A stretch of DNA of 64,000 nt from Rathayibacter caricis DSM 15933 (GCF_003044275.1 NZ_PZPL01000001.1:496001-560000); one strand, 5' to 3'. Shown: positions 32,053 through 41,911, counted from the first letter of the stretch. Notes: generated from the letters alone by a model not told the origin. Numbers and translations are program-made.

Positions 32053-32691
32053 TCAGGCGGGATCGTCCTCGATCACGAGCACGCCGATCGTCTCGAGCAG
32101 CTCGGTCACGTCCATCGTCACGTCTGCGCGTCGAAGGGCACCGAGATAGTCCCCTCGAGTCGACCACTCGAAGATGCGATCACCAGTGAGCGAGAGAAGA
32201 AGGACGTCGGCGTAGAGCCGGGTGATGCGGCCGTTCCCGTCCACGAAGGGATGGATCTTGACCAGGCGATGATGGGCGGTCATCGCGATGGCCTCGGGAG
32301 CGATGTCCGCGCTCTCCGCCATCCAAGCGAGATCTCCCATCGTCCCGTAGAGCTGTTCCCGGATATCCTCGGGTGCCGTGCCGATGTTCAGGGCGCGCGT
32401 TCGGATGCGACCCGCCCATGTCCAGATCGTTCCGTTCGCGAGTTCGTGGAGCTTCTCGAGAGCCCGAGTCGAGGTGAGGTCGACAGCCGACAGCTCTTCT
32501 GCCGCGATCGCGTCGTACAGCTCCGTGCGAAGTTCGCTCAGTGCCTGCGCCTCCGCCTGATAAAGGTCGGCCCGCATCTCGAAGTGGACGCCGGGCAGGA
32601 ACGCGACCTCGTCGTCGGGCTCGACGGGGGTGTCGCTGTAAGGGCTGTCCTTCGCGAGCGAGTGGGCGTGCGGGTCGATCTCGTCAGCCAC
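32053..32691 (-). CDS. Fic/DOC-family toxin
   Basis: A 212-residue Fic protein with the complete AMP-transfer motif HPFVDGNGRITR at residues 147-158: catalytic histidine, the acidic Mg-binding residue and both arginines are present. The preceding flap and helices (NGTIWTWAGRIRTRALNIG) are typical. There is no internal inhibitory (S/T)xxxE(G/N) helix at the N-terminus, so it is a class I enzyme needing a partner. That partner is the small gene upstream whose end overlaps the GTG start by eight bases. It would AMPylate a cell target when freed. Confidence 0.9.
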   Translation of the reverse strand: MADEIDPHAHSLAKDSPYSDTPVEPDDEVAFLPGVHFEMRADLYQAEAQALSELRTELYDAIAAEELSAVDLTSTRALEKLHELANGTIWTWAGRIRTRALNIGTAPEDIREQLYGTMGDLAWMAESADIAPEAIAMTAHHRLVKIHPFVDGNGRITRLYADVLLLSLTGDRIFEWSTRGDYLGALRRADVTMDVTELLETIGVLVIEDDPA

Positions 32692-32860
32692 GCGGCCAGC
32701 GCGCCGAGGAGGAGAGGCTCCTCACCACACGGCTCGTGCCTCCCTGCGGCAGCGACGGCTCCCGCAGAGGACGACGTCCCTCCATCGCCATGCTCGTCAT
32801 CGTCGACTGCACGACCGTCGCTCTCAGCTTCTGAGCATTGACGATCTTCTTGGGTTTCAT
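32684..32860 (-). CDS. VbhA-like antitoxin of the Fic protein
   Basis: 58 residues from ATG at 32860. Residues 18-32 read QSTMTSMAMEGRRPL, containing S23-M-A-M-E27-G28, an exact match to the Fic-inhibitory motif (S/T)xxxE(G/N). In known class I systems this helix places the glutamate in the ATP pocket of the toxin. The stop overlaps the toxin start by eight bases (32684-32691), securing antitoxin-first coupled translation. The basic C-terminal tail is unusual. Confidence 0.78.
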   Translation of the reverse strand: MKPKKIVNAQKLRATVVQSTMTSMAMEGRRPLREPSLPQGGTSRVVRSLSSSARWPRG

Positions 32861-33013
32861 CACGCACCGCTTTCCGTCTGGCAAGCGGCGTCCGGACGGA
32901 TGTCCGATGCCGCACTCCATCATCCCGCTCGTGCCGACTCCGCGCGCGGGTCCCACCGATCTCCCGGCCCGTCTCGGCCTGATCTCGCACCTCCTGCGGG
33001 CGCGGCGCCTCGG

Positions 33014-33292
33014 TCAGTCCCCGCCGCCTCCACCTCCGCCGTCGCCTCCGCCCGAGTCCGACGAGCCCGACGACCCGCCGTCGTCCCCTCCGCCGCCCTC
33101 CCCCCGGTCGTCCGAACGGCCATCCGCAGCGGCGGCCCCACCGCCACCCCCGTCACTCGCCCCGCCGCCGGGTCCGCCGCGACCCGAGCCGTTCAGCATC
33201 CCCCGCTTCTGCACCAGCAGCACGACGACAGACGCCAGCACGCCGAGTCCGCCGACCAGGGCCACGGCGATCGAGATCGCTCTCTCGTCCAC
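33014..33292 (-). CDS. small membrane protein with glycine-rich tail
   Basis: 92 residues from a GTG preceded by AAGGAG. A single helix AISIAVALVGGLGVLASVVVLLV near residues 4-28 is followed by a basic QKRG stop-transfer and a long Gly/Ser/Asp-rich disordered tail on the cytoplasmic side. No family is recognised. The tail is low-complexity, so the reading frame rests on the helix and the ribosome site. Confidence 0.6.
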   Translation of the reverse strand: MDERAISIAVALVGGLGVLASVVVLLVQKRGMLNGSGRGGPGGGASDGGGGGAAAADGRSDDRGEGGGGDDGGSSGSSDSGGGDGGGGGGGD

Positions 33293-33405
33293 GGGAACTC
33301 CTTCTCCGGGCACGCATCGGCCGTGCACCGCGGCCAGCCTAGGCACGTGCGTCCGGGCGCGGCCTCCGTCCCGCGGAGGAAGCCGGCCGCGTCGAGCCCT
33401 CGCGC

Positions 33406-33411
33406 TACGGT
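33406..33411 (+). promoter_or_regulatory. -10 hexamer of leaderless lacI (araR-like)
   Basis: TACGGT, six bases, ATG at 33418. Confidence 0.5.
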
Positions 33412-33417
33412 GTGCGG

Positions 33418-34431
33418 ATGACGACCGAGAGACAGCCGACGATCCGCGACGTCGCGGTGCGGGCGGGCGTCTCCTACCAGACGGTCTCGCGCGTGCTGAA
33501 CGACAGCCCGCAGCTGCGGCCGCGCACCCGGGAGCGCGTGCTCGCGGCGATCAGCGACCTCGGCTTCCGGCCGAGCGCGGCGGCGCGGGCGCTCGCGACG
33601 AGTCGCAGCGGACTGATCGGGATCCTCGCCGCCGAGAGCCACAGCTTCTACGGCACCGCGACCGCGATGGCCGCGATCGAGCAGGCGGCGCGCGACGCCG
33701 GCTACCGGGTGCCCGTGGTCAACGTCGCCTCCCCCGACGCGGAGTCGCTCGCCGACGGGCTGGAGCACCTCCAGCGCGAGTCCGTCGAGGCGATCGTGGT
33801 GCTCGCCCCGCAGGAGCGGGCGCTCGAGGCCATCGAGAGCCTCTCGATCGGAGTGCCGTTCGTCACGCTCGGCGCGGCCGGACGGGGAGCGGATCCGCGA
33901 CTCCTGGTCGATCAGGCCGCCGGCGGGCGGCTGGCCACCGAGCACCTGCTCGCCCTCGGGCACCGGCGGATCGCGCACGTCGCGGGTCCGCAGCACTGGG
34001 TCGAGGCCCACGCGCGGCTCGAGGGATTCACGACGAGGCTGGCCGAGGACGCCCTCGAGCCCGCCCGCGTGATCGAGGGCGACTGGAGCGCCGAATCCGG
34101 CTACCGCGCGGGGCTCCGGCTGGTCGACGAGGTCGCGGACCTCGACGCCGTCTTCGCGGGGAACGACCAGATGGCGCTCGGACTCCTGCACGCGTGCGCC
34201 GATCGGGGTGTGCGGGTGCCGGACGACCTGAGCGTCGTCGGCTTCGACGACGTCCCGGAGGCGGCCCACTACCTGCCGCCGCTCACGACGATCCGCCAGG
34301 ACTTCGCCGAGGTCGGCCGTCGCACCATCGGCGTCGTCCTGGCCGAGCTGCGCGGCGAGACCGCGGCGGTCGACCTGCCCGTCGCCCCGCAGCTGGTCGA
34401 GCGGGCGTCGACGGCCCACTCGGACCGCTGA
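33418..34431 (+). CDS. LacI-family regulator, probably of the arabinose operon
   Basis: A 337-residue LacI protein: HTH PTIRDVAVRAGVSYQTVSRVLN at the N-terminus, hinge FRPSAAARALATSRS, and effector domain ending with VVGFDDVPEAAHYLPPLTTIRQD. It lies directly upstream of araBDA and the LacI-like operator at 34561-34574, so control of that operon by L-arabinose is likely. An in-frame GTG at 33412 is possible, but the leaderless geometry favours the ATG. Confidence 0.9.
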   Translation: MTTERQPTIRDVAVRAGVSYQTVSRVLNDSPQLRPRTRERVLAAISDLGFRPSAAARALATSRSGLIGILAAESHSFYGTATAMAAIEQAARDAGYRVPVVNVASPDAESLADGLEHLQRESVEAIVVLAPQERALEAIESLSIGVPFVTLGAAGRGADPRLLVDQAAGGRLATEHLLALGHRRIAHVAGPQHWVEAHARLEGFTTRLAEDALEPARVIEGDWSAESGYRAGLRLVDEVADLDAVFAGNDQMALGLLHACADRGVRVPDDLSVVGFDDVPEAAHYLPPLTTIRQDFAEVGRRTIGVVLAELRGETAAVDLPVAPQLVERASTAHSDR

Positions 34432-34434
34432 GCA

Positions 34435-34504
34435 GCAGAACCTCGGCTGGGAGTGGGACTCAGCCACGATGGTCGCTGAGGCACCCTCGCAGCCGAGGTT
34501 CTGC
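34435..34504. repeat. inverted repeat R2 with nested hairpin
   Basis: Fifteen-base perfect arms, GCAGAACCTCGGCTG and CAGCCGAGGTTCTGC, enclose a second hairpin CTCAGC-N10-GCTGAG. It starts four bases after the LacI stop and ends just before the ara promoter, so it could insulate the two. Confidence 0.85.
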
Positions 34505-34518
34505 ACGCAGCCGCCTCG

Positions 34519-34548
34519 TTGCCAACCGCGCAGTGCGTCGCCTACTCT
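34519..34548 (+). promoter_or_regulatory. promoter of araBDA
   Basis: TTGCCA at 34519-34524 and TACTCT at 34543-34548 with an 18-base spacer. The palindrome at 34561-34574 starts 13 bases after the -10 hexamer. Confidence 0.6.
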
Positions 34549-34560
34549 GACTCCTGGCTT

Positions 34561-34574
34561 TGTGAACGGTCACA
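34561..34574. promoter_or_regulatory. LacI-type operator before araB
   Basis: TGTGAACGGTCACA: five-base arms TGTGA/TCACA around a CG centre. It overlaps the probable transcription start. Half-sites resemble those of the operator at 18336-18353 but the spacing is two bases shorter. Confidence 0.6.
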
Positions 34575-34594
34575 TCGCCCGAGCGAGGAGCACG

Positions 34595-36238
34595 ATGGAC
34601 CAGCGACGGCCCCCTTCCACCCCCGGTGGAGACGCGATCACGAGCGGCGCGACCGCCCTCGGGATCGAACTCGGATCCACCCGCATCAAGGCGTGTCTCG
34701 TCGACGCCGCCGACCCGTCGGTCGTGCTGGCGACGGGCAGCCACGAGTGGGAGAACCGGTTCGTCGACCGGCGCTGGACCTACTCCCTCGAGGACGTCTG
34801 GTCGGGCCTGCAGGCGGCGTTCGCCGACCTCGTCGCCGACGCGCAGCAGCGCCACGGCGTCGCTCCCACCACGTTCGGGGCGCTCGGCGTCTCGGCGATG
34901 ATGCACGGCTACCTCCCCTTCGACGCGAGCGGCGAGCTGCTCGCGCCGTTCCGCACCTGGCGCAACACCAGCACGGGTCCGGCCTCGGAGCAGCTCACCG
35001 AGCTCTTCGGCGCCAACATCCCGCTGCGCTGGTCGCTCGCGCACTTCCACCAGGCCGTCCTCGATGACGAGCCGCACGTGGCCGACGTCGACTTCCTCAC
35101 GACCCTCGCCGGGTACGTGCACTGGAAGCTGACGGGCCGCAAGGTCCTCGGAGTCGGCGACGCGTCGGGCATGGTCCCAACCGACCCGGCGACCACCGAT
35201 TACGACGCCTCCGTGCTCGAGGCGTACGACGGCCTCGTGGCCGGTCGCGGCCTGCCCGCGCTGCGCGACCTGCTGCCCGAGGTGCTCCCCGCGGGCGCCG
35301 AGGCCGGCGAGCTCACCGCCGAGGGTGCGCTGCTGCTCGACCCCACCGGCGCGCTGCAGGCCGGCGTGCCGTTCTGCCCGCCCGAGGGCGACGCCGGCAC
35401 CGGCATGGTGGCCACCAACTCCGTCGCCCCGCGCACGGGCAACGTCAGCGCGGGCACGAGCATCTTCGCGATGGTCGTCCTGGAGCGGCCGCTCGCGAGC
35501 GTCCACCACGAGCTCGACCTGGTCGCGACTCCGGCCGGCGACCTCGTGGCGATGGTGCACTGCAACAACGGAGCGAGCGAGCTCGCGACGTGGGTCGGCC
35601 TGTTCTCGCAGTTCGCCGCGGCGCAGGGCCTCCCGGCCGACAGCGACGCCGTCTACGGCACGCTGTTCCGCGCGGCGCTCGAGGGCGACGCCGATGCCGG
35701 CGGACTCCTCGCCTACAACCACCTCGCCGGTGAGCCGATCGCGGGCCTGGTGGAGGGCCGTCCGCTCGTCGTCCGCACCCCGGACTCGCGCCTGACGCTG
35801 CCCAACTTCATCCGCGCTCAGCTCTACGGCGTCTTCGGCACCCTCGCACTCGGCATGCGCGTGCTCGCCGAGGAGGGCGTCGAGCTCGACGCGATGTACG
35901 CCCACGGCGGCATGTTCCGCACGGCCGGAGTCGCGCAGCGCTTCCTCGCCGGAGCGCTCGACGCGCCCGTGGCCGTCGCCGAGACCGCGTCCGAGGGCGG
36001 ACCCTGGGGCATCGCGGTGCTCGCCGCGTTCCGCCGCGACGGCGGGGGCGACCTCAGCGCGTACCTGACCGACCGGGTGTTCAGCGGCTACTCCTTCGAC
36101 AGCGTCGCCCCCGACGCCGCCGACGTGGCCGGATTCGCCTCCTACCTCGAGCGCTACCGCGCCGGCCTCGCCGTCGAGCGCACCGCCGTCGAGACCCTCA
36201 CCGACACCCGACCCACCGCACAGGGAGAGACCGCATGA
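34595..36238 (+). CDS. araB: ribulokinase
   Basis: A 547-residue FGGY kinase of the ribulokinase group: [15 protein letters not shown] near residue 23, [41 protein letters not shown] and [19 protein letters not shown] near residue 440. It phosphorylates L-ribulose to L-ribulose 5-phosphate. The ATG follows GCGAGGAG. It is the first gene of araBDA; its stop overlaps araD by four bases (ATGA). Confidence 0.92.
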   Translation: MDQRRPPSTPGGDAITSGATALGIELGSTRIKACLVDAADPSVVLATGSHEWENRFVDRRWTYSLEDVWSGLQAAFADLVADAQQRHGVAPTTFGALGVSAMMHGYLPFDASGELLAPFRTWRNTSTGPASEQLTELFGANIPLRWSLAHFHQAVLDDEPHVADVDFLTTLAGYVHWKLTGRKVLGVGDASGMVPTDPATTDYDASVLEAYDGLVAGRGLPALRDLLPEVLPAGAEAGELTAEGALLLDPTGALQAGVPFCPPEGDAGTGMVATNSVAPRTGNVSAGTSIFAMVVLERPLASVHHELDLVATPAGDLVAMVHCNNGASELATWVGLFSQFAAAQGLPADSDAVYGTLFRAALEGDADAGGLLAYNHLAGEPIAGLVEGRPLVVRTPDSRLTLPNFIRAQLYGVFGTLALGMRVLAEEGVELDAMYAHGGMFRTAGVAQRFLAGALDAPVAVAETASEGGPWGIAVLAAFRRDGGGDLSAYLTDRVFSGYSFDSVAPDAADVAGFASYLERYRAGLAVERTAVETLTDTRPTAQGETA

Positions 36239-36942
36239 CCTTCGATCCGGCCATCGAGGAGGCGATCGCGCGCGTCCGCGAGGACGTCGCCCGCCTGCAC
36301 TCCGAGCTCGTCCGCTACGGCCTCGTCATCTGGACGGGCGGCAACATCTCGGGCCGCGTGCCCGGCGCCGACCTCTTCGTGATCAAGCCCAGCGGAGTCT
36401 CGTACGACGACCTCTCCCCCGAGAACATGATCCTGTGCGACCTCGACGGCGTCGTCGTCCCGGGCACGCCCGGCAGCGACCGCAGCCCGTCCAGCGACAC
36501 CGCGGCGCACGCCTACGTGTACCGCGAGATGCCCGAGGTCGGCGGAGTCGTGCACACGCACTCCACCTACGCCACGGCCTGGGCCGCGCGCGCCGAGCCG
36601 ATCCCCTGCGTGATCACCGCGATGGCGGACGAATTCGGCGGCGAGATCCCGATCGGCCCGTTCGCGATCATCGGCGACGACTCCATCGGCCGCGGCATCG
36701 TCGCGACCCTGACCGGGCACCGCTCGCGCGCGGTCCTGATGCAGAACCACGGAGTCTTCACCATCGGCAAGGACGCGAAGGACGCCGTGAAGGCGGCCGT
36801 CATGGCCGAGGACGTCGCCCGCACCGTGCACCTCGCGCGTCAGGGCGGCGAGCTCGTCCCCATCCCGCAGGAGTCGATCGACGCCCTGTTCGACCGCTAC
36901 CAGAACGTCTACGGACAGAACCCCACCGGAGCCATCGCATGA
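36235..36942 (+). CDS. araD: L-ribulose-5-phosphate 4-epimerase
   Basis: A 235-residue class II aldolase-fold epimerase: [27 protein letters not shown] near residue 38, [32 protein letters not shown] with the zinc-binding HTH (about residues 103-105), and the later [18 protein letters not shown] with a third histidine. It converts L-ribulose 5-phosphate to D-xylulose 5-phosphate. Four-base overlaps with both neighbours couple the operon. Confidence 0.93.
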   Translation: MTFDPAIEEAIARVREDVARLHSELVRYGLVIWTGGNISGRVPGADLFVIKPSGVSYDDLSPENMILCDLDGVVVPGTPGSDRSPSSDTAAHAYVYREMPEVGGVVHTHSTYATAWAARAEPIPCVITAMADEFGGEIPIGPFAIIGDDSIGRGIVATLTGHRSRAVLMQNHGVFTIGKDAKDAVKAAVMAEDVARTVHLARQGGELVPIPQESIDALFDRYQNVYGQNPTGAIA

Positions 36943-38465
36943 GCGTGTACCAGAGCATCATCCCCGACCTCGCCACCCGCACCGTCTGGTTCCTGACCGG
37001 CAGCCAGGACCTCTACGGCGAGGACACCCTCCGCCAGGTCGCCGAGCAGTCGCAGGCCGTCGTCGCCGAGCTCAACGCGGCGAGCGCGATCCCCGTCACC
37101 ATCGAGTGGAAGCCGGTGCTGAAGAGCTCCGACGCGATCCGCCGCACCATGATCGAGGCCAACGCGGACGACTCCGTCGTGGGCGTCATCACCTGGATGC
37201 ACACCTTCAGCCCCTCGAAGATGTGGATCCACGGCTTCGACGCGCTCGCGAAGCCGCTGCTGCACTTCCACACCCAGGCGAACGTCGCCCTGCCGTGGCA
37301 GGACATCGACTTCGACTTCATGAACCTCAACCAGGCCGCGCACGGCGACCGCGAGCACGGCTACATCCTCAGCCGGATGAGCGTGCCGCGGAAGACCGTC
37401 GTCGGCCACGCCAGCGACGCCCGCGTGACGGAGTCGATCGGCATCTGGTCGCGCGCCGCGGCCGGCTGGGCCGCCTCGCAGAGCATGAAGGTCGCCCGCT
37501 TCGGCGACAACATGCGCAACGTCGCCGTCACCGAGGGCGACAAGACCGAGGCCGAGATCCGCCTCGGCGTCAGCGTCAACACCTGGGGCGTCAACGAGCT
37601 CGTCGAGCGCGTCGACGCGGCGACCCCCGAGCAGATCGACGCCCTCGTCGCCGAGTACGTCGAGAGCTACGACGTGGTCGCCGAGCTGCTCCCCGGCGGC
37701 GAGCGCCACGAGTCGCTCCGCTACGGCGCGGCGGTCGAGATCGGCCTCCGCTCGTTCCTCGAGGAGGGCGGCTTCGAGGCGTTCACCGACAGCTTCGAGG
37801 ACCTCGGCGGACTCCGCCAGCTCCCCGGACTCGCGGTGCAGCGCCTGATGGCCGACGGCTACGGCTTCGGCGGAGAGGGCGACTGGAAGACGGCCGTCCT
37901 CATCCGCATCGCCGCCGTCATGGGCGCCGGCCTCCCCGGCGGCACCAGCCTCATGGAGGACTACACCTACGACATGACGCCCGGCGAGGAGCTGATCCTC
38001 GGCGCGCACATGCTCGAGGTCTCGCCGTCGCTCTCGTCGAAGCGCGCCACGCTCGAGATCCACCCGCTGGGCATCGGCGGCCGCGAGGACCCGGTGCGCC
38101 TGGTCTTCACCGCGGATGCGGGACCCGCCGTCGTCGTCGCGCTGAGCGACGTGCGCGAGCGCTTCCGCCTCGTCGCCAACGCCGTGCAGAACGTCGAGCC
38201 GCCGCAGACCCTGCCGCACCTCCCGGTCGGCCGTGCCGTCTGGCAGCCGGCTCCGGACTTCAGCACCAGCGCCGCCGCGTGGATCACCGCGGGAGCGGCG
38301 CACCACACGGTCATGACGACGCAGATCGGCGTGGAGGCGTGGGAGGACTTCGCCCGCATCGCCGGCGTCGAGCTGCTCGTCATCGACGAGGGCACCACGC
38401 TCCGCGGCTTCGAGAACGAGCTGCGCGCGAACGCGGCGTACTACCGCCTGTCGCAGGGGCTGTAA
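36939..38465 (+). CDS. araA: L-arabinose isomerase
   Basis: A 508-residue isomerase: [23 protein letters not shown] near the N-terminus, [14 protein letters not shown] near residue 85, [41 protein letters not shown] near residue 310 and [10 protein letters not shown]. The metal ligands are the two glutamates and two histidines in these last blocks. It converts L-arabinose to L-ribulose. It closes the operon and is followed by a terminator. Confidence 0.95.
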   Translation: MSVYQSIIPDLATRTVWFLTGSQDLYGEDTLRQVAEQSQAVVAELNAASAIPVTIEWKPVLKSSDAIRRTMIEANADDSVVGVITWMHTFSPSKMWIHGFDALAKPLLHFHTQANVALPWQDIDFDFMNLNQAAHGDREHGYILSRMSVPRKTVVGHASDARVTESIGIWSRAAAGWAASQSMKVARFGDNMRNVAVTEGDKTEAEIRLGVSVNTWGVNELVERVDAATPEQIDALVAEYVESYDVVAELLPGGERHESLRYGAAVEIGLRSFLEEGGFEAFTDSFEDLGGLRQLPGLAVQRLMADGYGFGGEGDWKTAVLIRIAAVMGAGLPGGTSLMEDYTYDMTPGEELILGAHMLEVSPSLSSKRATLEIHPLGIGGREDPVRLVFTADAGPAVVVALSDVRERFRLVANAVQNVEPPQTLPHLPVGRAVWQPAPDFSTSAAAWITAGAAHHTVMTTQIGVEAWEDFARIAGVELLVIDEGTTLRGFENELRANAAYYRLSQGL

Positions 38466-38476
38466 CCGCCTGGATC

Positions 38477-38509
38477 GAAGGGCCCGTCGCTGGGAGCGGC
38501 GGGCCCTTC
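38477..38509 (+). terminator. terminator of araBDA
   Basis: GAAGGGCCCG (38477-38486) pairs with CGGGCCCTTC (38500-38509) around a 13-base loop, 12 bases after the araA stop. No T run, as is usual in high-GC actinobacteria. Confidence 0.8.
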
Positions 38510-38622
38510 GGCGTGGTGCGCAGGTCGACCACGGCGATCCGATCGCACGCGCCGCGGAGGGCGTGTCCGGTAGCGGACATGGCCGCTAGAGGCTGTTGTA
38601 GCCCGGGTCGGGTGGTGTCACG

Positions 38623-40245
38623 GTGTGGAAGCGGCCGTCGACCACCGGTGAACGAGGAGCGGCGCGGTTCAGGCGCAGGCTGCTCGCGGTGACCACGACT
38701 CTCGCGCTCCTCGCCGGCACCACAGCTCCCCTCGTGGCGGCGGCCGGACCGGCCGTCGCGGCTCCCACGGCGAACGGGGTCGCCGCGTGGGGCGTCTTCC
38801 GCTCCGCGGAGGTCACCGCACCGGCCGGACTCACCGACGTCATCGCCATCGCCGCAGGCGGCGGCCACAACCTCGCGGTGCGCGGAGACGGGACCGTCAC
38901 CGCCTGGGGCGGGAACGACTACGAGCAGGCCACCGTGCCGGCCGGGCTCACCGGTGTCACCGCCATCGCCGCCGGCGGCGGCCACAACCTCGCATTGCGC
39001 GGAGACGGGACCGTCACCGCCTGGGGTGACAACGACTCCGGGCAGGCCACCGTGCCGGCCGGACTGACCGACGTCATCGCCGTCGCCGCCGGCGGCGGCC
39101 ACAGCCTCGCGGTGAAGGACGACGGGACCGTCACCGCCTGGGGTGACAACGACTCCGGACAGGCCACCGTGCCGGCCGGACTCACCGGCGTCACCGCTCT
39201 CGCCGCAGGCGACCGCCACAGCCTCGCACTGCGGGACGACGGCACCGTCACCGCCTGGGGTGACGACTACTACGGGCGGGCCACCGTGCCTGCTGAACTC
39301 ACCGGCGTCACGACCATCGCCGCCGGCGGCAGCCACAGCCTCGCGGTGAGGGACGACGGAACCGTCACCGCCTGGGGCAACGACAGTGACGGGCAGAGCA
39401 CCGTGCCGGTCGGACTCACCGACACGACCGCCGTCTCCGCCGGCCGCTACCACAGCCTCGCGTTGCGCAGCGACGGCACGGTCGCCGCGTGGGGCTACAA
39501 CGGGGCCGGGCAGGTCACCGTGCCGGCGGGACTCACCGGCGTCACCGCCATCGCCGCGGGCGGCACGCAGAGCCTCGCGGTCGGCGCACGGCCCGCCTTC
39601 ACGGCCGACGCGCCGCCGAGGACCGCGACCATCGATGCGCCCCTCTCCTACACCTTCACCGTCACCGGCAGCACCTCGAGGTTCGAGCTCACGTCCGGGA
39701 CCCTGCCGGCCGGTCTGACACTCACCCCCGAAGGAGTGCTCTCCGGCACCCCCACCGCCGCGATCGGCGTGCCCGTCCGGTACCTCGGCCTGACCGCGAG
39801 CGTCGCGTGCGCTACTTCCCGGATCGCGCAGCGATCATCGCCGCGATCCTGGAGCGCATCGGCGCTCGTCTGGCACCGTCCGACTCCGAGGAGCCCGGCG
39901 TCACCGGATCGGGCAGGGCCGCCTTCGCCTCCTGCAGGGAACGCCCTCGTCGGCCGATCGACGTCCGACCGGGATGATGCGATCGATCTGTTCGAGCTGC
40001 GCCTGGAAGCCACCCGCAGATCCGTGGTGCACGACGCCCTCGCGCGATGGGCCTGGTCAGGGCTCGACGCCGACGTCGCCTTCCACCTCCAGCCAAAGCT
40101 TCTCGGCGACCGCGAGCACGTGGTCCTGTTCCACTACACGATCACCGGCCTGATCCTCGATCAGCTGACCGTTGCGCTCGATCCGGCGACCGCGCCGTCG
40201 ACCACGATCGACCGGCTCGTGGACGGGGTCCTCCCCGAGAGCTGA
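38623..40245 (+). CDS. secreted RCC1-repeat protein with a foreign C-terminus
   Basis: A 540-residue reading frame. Residues 1-47 are a signal peptide (RRRLLAVTTTLALLAGTTAPLVAA ending AVAA). Seven RCC1-type repeats of about 39 residues follow (AWG..., then ATVPAGLTGVTAIAAGG and HSLALR.DGTVTAWG), forming a beta-propeller. Next is a putative Ig domain (YTFTVTGSTSRFEL, GTLPAGLTLTPEGVLSGTP). After about residue 390 the sequence changes abruptly: a frameshifted stretch without fold character and then the end of a TetR regulator (VVLFHYTITGLILDQLTVALDP). The GTG at 38623 starts it. The secreted part may still work, but the natural C-terminus is lost. Confidence 0.72.
   Translation: MWKRPSTTGERGAARFRRRLLAVTTTLALLAGTTAPLVAAAGPAVAAPTANGVAAWGVFRSAEVTAPAGLTDVIAIAAGGGHNLAVRGDGTVTAWGGNDYEQATVPAGLTGVTAIAAGGGHNLALRGDGTVTAWGDNDSGQATVPAGLTDVIAVAAGGGHSLAVKDDGTVTAWGDNDSGQATVPAGLTGVTALAAGDRHSLALRDDGTVTAWGDDYYGRATVPAELTGVTTIAAGGSHSLAVRDDGTVTAWGNDSDGQSTVPVGLTDTTAVSAGRYHSLALRSDGTVAAWGYNGAGQVTVPAGLTGVTAIAAGGTQSLAVGARPAFTADAPPRTATIDAPLSYTFTVTGSTSRFELTSGTLPAGLTLTPEGVLSGTPTAAIGVPVRYLGLTASVACATSRIAQRSSPRSWSASALVWHRPTPRSPASPDRAGPPSPPAGNALVGRSTSDRDDAIDLFELRLEATRRSVVHDALARWAWSGLDADVAFHLQPKLLGDREHVVLFHYTITGLILDQLTVALDPATAPSTTIDRLVDGVLPES
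39803..40245 (+). pseudogene. 3' remnant of a TetR-family gene
   Basis: In frame 3 the bases from about 39807 read RYFPDRAAIIAAILERIGARLAP, the end of a TetR DNA-binding domain. That frame ends at 39977; the same protein continues in frame 1 as LFELRLEATRRSVVHDALARW and FHYTITGLILDQLTVALDP to the stop at 40245. The 5' end with the start and most of the HTH is missing and the remnant is joined to the RCC1 gene. At least one frameshift separates the halves. Confidence 0.75.
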
Positions 40246-40295
40246 GTCCCTCACGGCTCAGCACACGGCCCGACGGCGCCGCGTCGGCGCGCCGG

Positions 40296-40301
40296 TAGTC
40301 T
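40296..40301 (+). promoter_or_regulatory. -10 hexamer of leaderless vanZ-like gene
   Basis: TAGTCT, six bases, ATG at 40308. Confidence 0.5.
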
Positions 40302-40307
40302 CGACCG

Positions 40308-40808
40308 ATGCTCTCGACCCTGCTCGTCACTGCACCATGGCTCGCGTTCGCCGTCCTCGTCGGCGTGATCGTGATCGCACCCTTCGCGGGTCGAGTGCTC
40401 ATCGCGCGGCCTCGGGCGACCGCCGCGCTGCTCTCCGCGGCGCTCGTCGCCGTGGCAGTGCTGACGCTCTACCCGGAGAGCGGCCGAACCGCACCGGAGG
40501 TCGCCTGCGCGGTCGAGTGGCCGACTCTCATACCGACCGCCGTGGAGTCGATGGCGAACATCCTGCTGTTCGTGCCGGTCGCGTTCCTCGCAGCAGTGCG
40601 CTGGCGGCGACCGGTGGCGGCGATCATCGGAGCGAGCGCGCTGTCCGCGGTCATCGAGTTCGTCCAGGCCGTGGTGCCGGCCATCGGCCGCGCCTGCGAC
40701 ACGAGCGACGGGATCACGAACACCCTCGGCGCTGTCGTGGGCGGCCTACTGGCCCACGTCGTGCTCTCCTGGCGACGACGACCCGCTCGCCTTCCGGGGA
40801 AGCGCTAG
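40308..40808 (+). CDS. VanZ-family membrane protein
   Basis: A 166-residue integral membrane protein with about four helices. The VanZ hallmark is ESMANILLFVPVAFLAAV near residue 80, followed by SAVIEFVQAVVPAIGRACDTSDGITNTLGAVVGG. Family members are linked with teicoplanin resistance and cell-wall modification but the biochemistry is unknown. It stands alone. Confidence 0.88.
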   Translation: MLSTLLVTAPWLAFAVLVGVIVIAPFAGRVLIARPRATAALLSAALVAVAVLTLYPESGRTAPEVACAVEWPTLIPTAVESMANILLFVPVAFLAAVRWRRPVAAIIGASALSAVIEFVQAVVPAIGRACDTSDGITNTLGAVVGGLLAHVVLSWRRRPARLPGKR

Positions 40809-41002
40809 CGAGGTCGGCGGCGGCCCGGTACGGGCGGGGCGCGCTCCTCTCGGCGGGGCGGGAATCGGCTCCCGCACCGTCCTTCGTTGCGCGACACCAC
40901 AAAGACTCCCCGTTCGGGGGGAAACGTCCATCCGGAGTGCGTAAACTCGGCACTTCGGAGCAGCCGGGGGTCGGGTGCCCCGCCGAGCGCGGGAGGGTCG
41001 CA

Positions 41003-41911
41003 GTGGCAGTCGGATTCCGCCAGGACGGGCCGCTCCGGGCGCTCGGACGGGCCCGACTGCAGCCGGTCAGCGACCTGTCGCTGGCCCGCGGACCCCGCCG
41101 CACGCGGCTCTCGGCTGCGATCTCGATGCCGTCCGGCCCCGGCCTGGTGCGTCCCTCCGCTCTCGCGCAGCCGTGGGAGGCGGCGCTCATCCGCCTCGTC
41201 CGCGCCGGCGCCCCCGCGCCCGAGCTGCACGCTGCGATCGCCACTGCACCCGAGGGGGCCCGACTGGCCGCCGTGATCGAGCTGGCGCGCGACGCCCTGG
41301 ACCGGCCGGACGACGAGCGGGCGCTGCGGCTCGCGGGCTGGCTGGTGCGCAGCCGCTACGACCCGGGCAAGGACCCGTTCCTCAGCCGCTACGGGATCTC
41401 GCTCTCCGTCCGCCTCCCCCTCAGCGCGGGTCTCGACGTCACGGTGCCGCTCGAGACGGAGTCGCTGCGGCTGCTCTTCGCGGAGCTCGCCGCGGCGGAG
41501 GATCCAGCGGGGGCGACGGCCGCGGTGGAGGCGCTCGCGCCGTCCACGCTCGCCGTGTCGAGTCTGACGGCGCTCTACTCCGCTCGCCGCCGCTGGTCGG
41601 ACATCGCGCAGCTGACCTCCCGGATCGTGAACGTCGATGCGGCGTCGGCGGCCGCCCTCATCCGCCGCGGGATCGCCCTGCGCGAGCTCGGGCTCATCGA
41701 GAGCGCGCTCGACGCCTTCGACAAGGTGGTGCGGCCCAACGTGACCACCGCCCGCCCGTTCGAGCTGCGCGCCGAGGCCCTGCTCGAGCGCGCCAGCACG
41801 CACCTCTCGGACGGGCGGCGAGCGCCGGCACGACGCGACCTCGAGCGGGTCCTGCAGCAGTTCCCCGAGAGCACGGAGGCGCGCGAGCTGCTCGACGCCG
41901 CGCGTCGCTGA
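41003..41911 (+). CDS. TPR-like conserved hypothetical protein
   Basis: 302 residues, soluble, with no signal peptide. The second half has paired helices like tetratricopeptide repeats (AALIRRGIALRELGLIESALDAFDKVV, then FELRAEALLERASTHLSDGRRAPARRDLERVLQQFPES). The first part holds the charged YDPGKDPFLSRYGISLSVRLPL. I start at the GTG after GGGAGGG; the frame is open further upstream but has low coding character. Function unknown, perhaps a scaffold. Confidence 0.7.
   Translation: MAVGFRQDGPLRALGRARLQPVSDLSLARGPRRTRLSAAISMPSGPGLVRPSALAQPWEAALIRLVRAGAPAPELHAAIATAPEGARLAAVIELARDALDRPDDERALRLAGWLVRSRYDPGKDPFLSRYGISLSVRLPLSAGLDVTVPLETESLRLLFAELAAAEDPAGATAAVEALAPSTLAVSSLTALYSARRRWSDIAQLTSRIVNVDAASAAALIRRGIALRELGLIESALDAFDKVVRPNVTTARPFELRAEALLERASTHLSDGRRAPARRDLERVLQQFPESTEARELLDAARR

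Noticed and set aside
32538..32990. 150-residue minus-strand frame over the Fic antitoxin
   Set aside because: It shares bases with the antitoxin in another frame, but the antitoxin carries the Fic-inhibitory motif and the overlap with the toxin start, while this one shows no motif.
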